Assembly (NCBI GenBank): GCA_937969395.1
Contig: CALBVI010000377.1
Span: forward strand, 1 to 9,369
Length of the DNA: 9,369 nucleotides
Direction: 5' to 3'
Source: an uncultured Spongiibacteraceae bacterium
GTDB taxonomy: Bacteria > Pseudomonadota > Gammaproteobacteria > Pseudomonadales > Dasaniaceae
Shown: piece by piece, positions 6,795 to 9,369 of the stretch
Layout of the letters: each line of letters begins with the position of its first letter
Position numbering within the stretch: the stretch's first letter is position 1
Position numbers and translations under genes: made by a program
Notes under the pieces: generated by a model
What the model was told of the DNA's origin: nothing
What the model saw: only the letters and a program-made list of their open reading frames with translations
The model's database searches: none

Positions 6795-7259
6795 ATGTCA
6801 ACAATAGAATACGTAAAATTTTCGGAGATAAATCCAAGTGATTTTTTACCGCTATTAAATAAACTAAAAATAAGAGAACATCTAATCCAACATGAATTAT
6901 TTGATATAGATACTGTAACTACTTGGATGAAATCAAAGGTAGACATCGATTCAAGCTTTGGCTGTAAAATACGCGCATTAAAGCTAGATGGTCAACTGAT
7001 CGGATGGTGCGGCATCCAGTTAGAAGAAGATAATAAATATGAGATAGCAATCGTTATCGATGATAGTTCGTGGGGATATGGGATTAAAATATTCCATGAA
7101 ATAATGAGTTGGGCTAAAGCTATCGGCCATGAAGAAGTTTATATACATTTTCTCCATACTCGCCCCAAGTATAAATTTCTACAAAAAATAGCTAAAAAAG
7201 TATACCAAAGTGAAATTCTTGGCAGTAAATTTAACACCTATCAATTAGCAGTGAATTAG
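6795..7259 (+). CDS. GNAT family N-acetyltransferase (divergent)
   Basis: This 154-aa protein has the fold pattern of the GCN5-related acetyltransferases, which transfer acetyl from acetyl-CoA to an amine. The centre runs through strand IRALKLDGQLIGWCGIQL (59-76), then YEIAIVIDDSSWGYGIKIFHEIMSWAKAIG (82-111), which is motif A. The acetyl-CoA loop is reduced to WGYGI in place of the usual Q/R-x-x-G-x-G/A, so cofactor binding is less certain than for the next gene. The conserved-looking C-terminal part (EEVYIHFLHTRPKYKFLQ) does not match a subfamily I can name, and the substrate is unknown. TTGGAG at 6785-6790 supports the ATG. The gene is AT-rich, lies 223 bp after the cyclase and 57 bp before a second GNAT gene, and may be co-transcribed with it. 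Confidence 0.78.
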   Translation: MSTIEYVKFSEINPSDFLPLLNKLKIREHLIQHELFDIDTVTTWMKSKVDIDSSFGCKIRALKLDGQLIGWCGIQLEEDNKYEIAIVIDDSSWGYGIKIFHEIMSWAKAIGHEEVYIHFLHTRPKYKFLQKIAKKVYQSEILGSKFNTYQLAVN

Positions 7260-7316
7260 CACCTAGAAAATATTCTGATCAGCACCAGAATCACAAAAAT
7301 ACAAATATAAAAAGTT

Positions 7317-7769
7317 ATGGCGAAGGGCATTATCTTGAATATCAGAAAAGCTGTAATAAAAGATTCAGCGGGCTTACAACAATGTATGGAACTAGCCTAT
7401 TCAACTTATCTTGATCGCATGAATGGCAAACCTCTCCCGCCTATGGAAGTAAACTATTCTGAAGAGATTGAACAATACCCTACATGGGTAATTGATTGTG
7501 ACGGAAAAATTGCCGGAGGAATCATTATTATTTATGAAGAAAAGAGCTTATCTATCGCCAATGTTTCTGTGCACCCGGATTTTCAAGGCCGTGGATTTGG
7601 CAGTATTTTATTAAACTTCGCGGGAGAACACGCTAAAGAAAATAACTACAAAGAAATGCGCTTAGCAACACATGTTTTACTTACGGAAAATATTTCTTTA
7701 TATCGTCATTTAGGCTGGGAAGAATACGATCGAGACAATGTTCGTGTCTATATGAAAAAGGTCATTTGA
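7317..7769 (+). CDS. GNAT family N-acetyltransferase
   Basis: This 150-aa acetyltransferase has clear GNAT motifs: beta strands GKIAGGIIIIYEE, motif A VSVHPDFQGRGFGSILL (83-99) with the acetyl-CoA loop QGRGFG, and motif B ENISLYRHLGWEEY (124-137), where Asn and Tyr sit in the usual positions. The length is typical of single-domain family members. The substrate cannot be predicted. The start is uncertain. ATG at 7317 has no good Shine-Dalgarno sequence, whereas GAAGGG (7322-7327) lies seven bases before an in-frame TTG at 7335, which would give a protein beginning NIRKAVIKD, the common start of such proteins. The protein at that start would be 144 aa. It is 57 bp downstream of another GNAT gene, and the two share fold but little sequence. 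Confidence 0.88.
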   Translation: MAKGIILNIRKAVIKDSAGLQQCMELAYSTYLDRMNGKPLPPMEVNYSEEIEQYPTWVIDCDGKIAGGIIIIYEEKSLSIANVSVHPDFQGRGFGSILLNFAGEHAKENNYKEMRLATHVLLTENISLYRHLGWEEYDRDNVRVYMKKVI

Positions 7770-7835
7770 ATATCGACCCCACCGCAGTCAAAGTAGGTAC
7801 ATATGATATATGCTCCTTGTCATACTCTTATATAA

Positions 7836-8717
7836 CTATGTTTTTTTTCGAAATTCAGTTGGCGTAAAACCCGTATATTTTTTAAAGAATCGACAAAAGT
7901 AAGCAGGGTCATTAAAACCAAGAGCGTAAGAAATCTGGTTAGCGCTCATTGAGGTGTAAATGATATGGCGCTTGGCCTCTATCAATAATCGCTTCTTTAT
8001 AAGTTCATGAAATGATTGACCAACAACCTTCTTAGTCATCCTATTGAGTTTAGAAATCGTCACCCCGAGTCTGTCCGAGTAGTAGTTGGCGTTTCTATTC
8101 TCAATATAATGCTGATCGATGAGCTCAATAAGGTTTGAACAAAGTATTTCTGCTTCAGATTTTTCTGCCTTTCTAGTCTGCTTTACACTCATAGTAGATC
8201 GGCCTAGGCCGATATATATTTGAGCAAGTAACGTGTTTATCATTAGAGACCGAATCGGCTCCGAATTTCGGTACTCTCTCAGGCAGCGATAAAATAGCGC
8301 CCCGACAAACTGTTCGTGCTCTGAATCCATATCGCTTTTTGAAATCAAGCTGGCCTGATTAAATAATAGAGCAGCCAATTGTGGTGCAGAACTTAAGGAT
8401 TTAGACATTTCGGTTGTATGCACGTTGATCACGACACCTTTTGATTGTTCCTTCCAAAAAAACTCATGAACAGTGAGCGCTGGTATCGATATAAAAAAGG
8501 GTGCCTGATGGTTAAATTCAACGCCATCAAGAGTAGCTTTTACACCCCCTTCTTTTATATAAAAAAACTGATGAATTTGATCGTGGCGATGGGGTTTTAT
8601 TTCCCATTTATGGATACTGCTTCGATCCTCAATCATTTCACAATGCGTAGTTCCAGGCATCGCTGATGGGTCATCTTCTCCATAAATACGGTAGTTAGGT
8701 ATTCTCGCTTTGTTCAT
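7836..8717 (-). CDS. PobR-like AraC family transcriptional regulator
   Basis: This 293-aa regulator has an N-terminal cupin sensor domain and a C-terminal AraC/XylS domain. The start region RIPNYRIYGED (5-15), HCEMI (26-30) and HKWEIKPHRHDQIHQFFYI (36-54) resemble, from memory, PobR-type activators that respond to 4-hydroxybenzoate. The DNA-binding part has a first helix-turn-helix around YSDRLGVTISKLNRMTKK (213-230) and a second around ISYALGFNDPAYFCRFFKK (262-280), ending in FTPTEFRKK. The frame extends three codons to a TTG at 8726; the ATG at 8717 is preferred, although neither has a clear Shine-Dalgarno sequence. The gene is divergent from ligA across 231 bp, so control of protocatechuate cleavage is likely. 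The effector could be 4-hydroxybenzoate, protocatechuate or another aromatic acid. It is convergent with the GNAT gene, with only 66 bp between. Confidence 0.88.
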   Translation of the reverse strand: MNKARIPNYRIYGEDDPSAMPGTTHCEMIEDRSSIHKWEIKPHRHDQIHQFFYIKEGGVKATLDGVEFNHQAPFFISIPALTVHEFFWKEQSKGVVINVHTTEMSKSLSSAPQLAALLFNQASLISKSDMDSEHEQFVGALFYRCLREYRNSEPIRSLMINTLLAQIYIGLGRSTMSVKQTRKAEKSEAEILCSNLIELIDQHYIENRNANYYSDRLGVTISKLNRMTKKVVGQSFHELIKKRLLIEAKRHIIYTSMSANQISYALGFNDPAYFCRFFKKYTGFTPTEFRKKT

Positions 8718-8798
8718 AATGTTCAATAATTTAGTTTATATGAGGTAAATATTGCTTGATTATGACACAAAAGTACAATTACTTAGAAACATTGTCCA

Positions 8799-8841
8799 TT
8801 GCTGGTTGTTGCCGGCGACTTTATGATTAGCCTTCTATAAA
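8799..8841 (+). promoter_or_regulatory. Candidate activator-dependent ligA promoter with tandem half-sites
   Basis: TATAAA at 8836-8841 is a fair -10 element, but the positions 16-18 bp upstream (GC-rich, around CCGGCGAC) do not resemble a -35 element, as expected for a promoter that needs an activator. Directly there, TTGCTGG (8799-8805) and TTGCCGG (8809-8815) repeat with a 10-bp step, one helical turn, as AraC-type half-sites often do. The leader to the ligA ATG would be about 100 bases. This is inference from pattern and position only. Confidence 0.35.
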
Positions 8842-8948
8842 AATTGCAAATCAGGCACTGAAGATAAATGTAGAGATGCTATTTAGTAAAAGCACTAAGT
8901 GTATTCGAAACGTCAATCATCCATGTTCCATTTTAAATTGCAGGCAAT

Positions 8949-9341
8949 ATGAACATTAATAAACCTTATAAAAAGATACCTGGGACAGTCGTATTCGATG
9001 CTGAAGTCGCTGCTGCTGGTTATCACCTAAATCAGTTCTGTATGTCGCTGATGAAGCAGATTAACCGTGATCAATTCAAAGCGAATGAACAGGCTTATCT
9101 TGATGGCTGGCCGATGAGCTCAGACCAAAAAAAATCTGTATTAGCGCGCGATTACAACCGGATGCTTTCTCTGGGAGGGAATATCTATTTTCTGGCCAAA
9201 ATATTTTCATCAGACGGCCTAAGCTTCCAGCAAGCTGCAGCGAGCATGACCGGTATGAGTGTCGAAGAGTATAAACGCATGATGTTGTTAGGTGGCCGCT
9301 CACCTGAAGGCAATATTTTCGTCCCAGAGGAAAAAAGCTAA
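8949..9341 (+). CDS. ligA: Protocatechuate 4,5-dioxygenase alpha (small) subunit
   Basis: This 130-aa protein matches the LigA type of alpha subunit, the small all-helical partner of the LigB extradiol dioxygenase. Conserved stretches include GTVVFD (12-17), Y-HLNQFCMSLM, the region around FKANEQAYLDGWPMS, then QKKSVLARDYNRMLSLGGN and the tail MTGMSVEEYKRMM-LGGRSPEGN. With LigB it opens protocatechuate between C4 and C5 to 4-carboxy-2-hydroxymuconate semialdehyde in the cytoplasm; the iron ligands are in LigB. The length is close to the usual 130-150 aa. The ATG at 8949 is preceded by only a weak CAGG. The stop overlaps the ligB start (TAATG), so the subunits are translationally coupled. PmdA is the name in some genera. 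Close relatives (gallate and methylgallate dioxygenase subunits) exist, so the exact substrate is very likely but not proven. Confidence 0.92.
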   Translation: MNINKPYKKIPGTVVFDAEVAAAGYHLNQFCMSLMKQINRDQFKANEQAYLDGWPMSSDQKKSVLARDYNRMLSLGGNIYFLAKIFSSDGLSFQQAAASMTGMSVEEYKRMMLLGGRSPEGNIFVPEEKS

Positions 9342-9369
9342 TGGCAAGATTAACAGCAGGAATTTGCAC
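9341..9369 (+). CDS. ligB: Protocatechuate 4,5-dioxygenase beta subunit, first codons only
   Basis: Only MARLTAGIC can be read before the window ends. This opening resembles the LigB N-terminus (MAR-T-GI...) and the ATG overlaps the ligA stop by one base, the normal arrangement for the two subunits. LigB carries the non-haem Fe(II) site of the dioxygenase, which lies outside the window. The call rests on position plus nine residues. Confidence 0.8.

Noticed and set aside
7272..7291. Hairpin ATTCTG-N8-CAGAAT between the two GNAT genes as a terminator
   Set aside because: It is a short AT-rich stem with no T-tract on the plus strand, so it would not stop transcription.
6572..7316. Possible integron cassettes, since small GNAT genes are frequent cassette cargo
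   Set aside because: No paired RYYYAAC/GTTRRRY core sites forming an attC could be found around either GNAT gene or after 3834; the lone GTTAAAC near 3914 has no partner.
8445..8666. Plus-strand open frame of 73 codons opposite the PobR-like gene
   Set aside because: It is a shadow of the cupin domain coding strand, with no ribosome-binding site and no family features.
9076..9369. Minus-strand open frame of 97 codons opposite ligA
   Set aside because: It lies antisense to a clearly conserved gene and its translation has no recognisable pattern.

Overview
The window reads as chromosomal DNA of a Gram-negative bacterium, most likely a marine-type gammaproteobacterium. The grounds are signal peptides and a lipobox typical of a two-membrane cell, a TPR–GGDEF membrane sensor, an FMN-binding glutamate synthase paralogue, and an aromatic ring-cleavage operon with a PobR-like regulator. 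The genus cannot be named from the sequence alone. Base composition is uneven. One 60-base line inside the first AraC gene (1021-1080) is about 37/60 G+C by hand count, whereas a line in the hypothetical pair (3421-3480) is about 20/60.

Layout. Positions 1-281 (minus) are the N-terminal part of a membrane-anchored FMN-binding glutamate synthase family protein running off the left edge. Next is an AraC-type regulator with a cupin-like sensor domain (610-1548, minus), divergent from a secreted YHS-domain protein (1680-2132, plus). The 131-bp gap between them holds an 8-bp dyad and a pair of 21-bp-spaced direct repeats, and a clear rho-independent terminator closes the YHS gene. An AT-rich block follows: a 63-aa lipoprotein (2471-2662) and two overlapping genes (2819-3328 and 3328-3834). 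These two encode small exported, probably outer-membrane beta-barrel proteins that look like diverged paralogues.

A 791-aa diguanylate cyclase (4196-6571) follows, with a signal peptide, about nine TPRs, a coiled coil, one membrane helix and a GGDEF domain with intact GGEEF and RxxD motifs. Then come two AT-rich GNAT acetyltransferases in tandem (6795-7259 and 7317-7769), and a PobR-like AraC regulator on the minus strand (7836-8717). That regulator is divergent from ligA (8949-9341) and the first codons of ligB (9341-9369+), the two subunits of protocatechuate 4,5-dioxygenase.

How the genes fit together. Two regulator/target divergent pairs stand out: AraC–YHS and PobR-like–ligAB. The second suggests that meta-cleavage of protocatechuate is switched on by an AraC-type protein sensing 4-hydroxybenzoate or a related aromatic acid. 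The middle of the window looks like accessory DNA. I found no transposase, integrase, tRNA, rRNA or CRISPR array. The least-described items are the coupled barrel-like paralogue pair and the operator-like repeats in the two divergent promoters; nothing here amounts to a demonstrably new multi-gene system.
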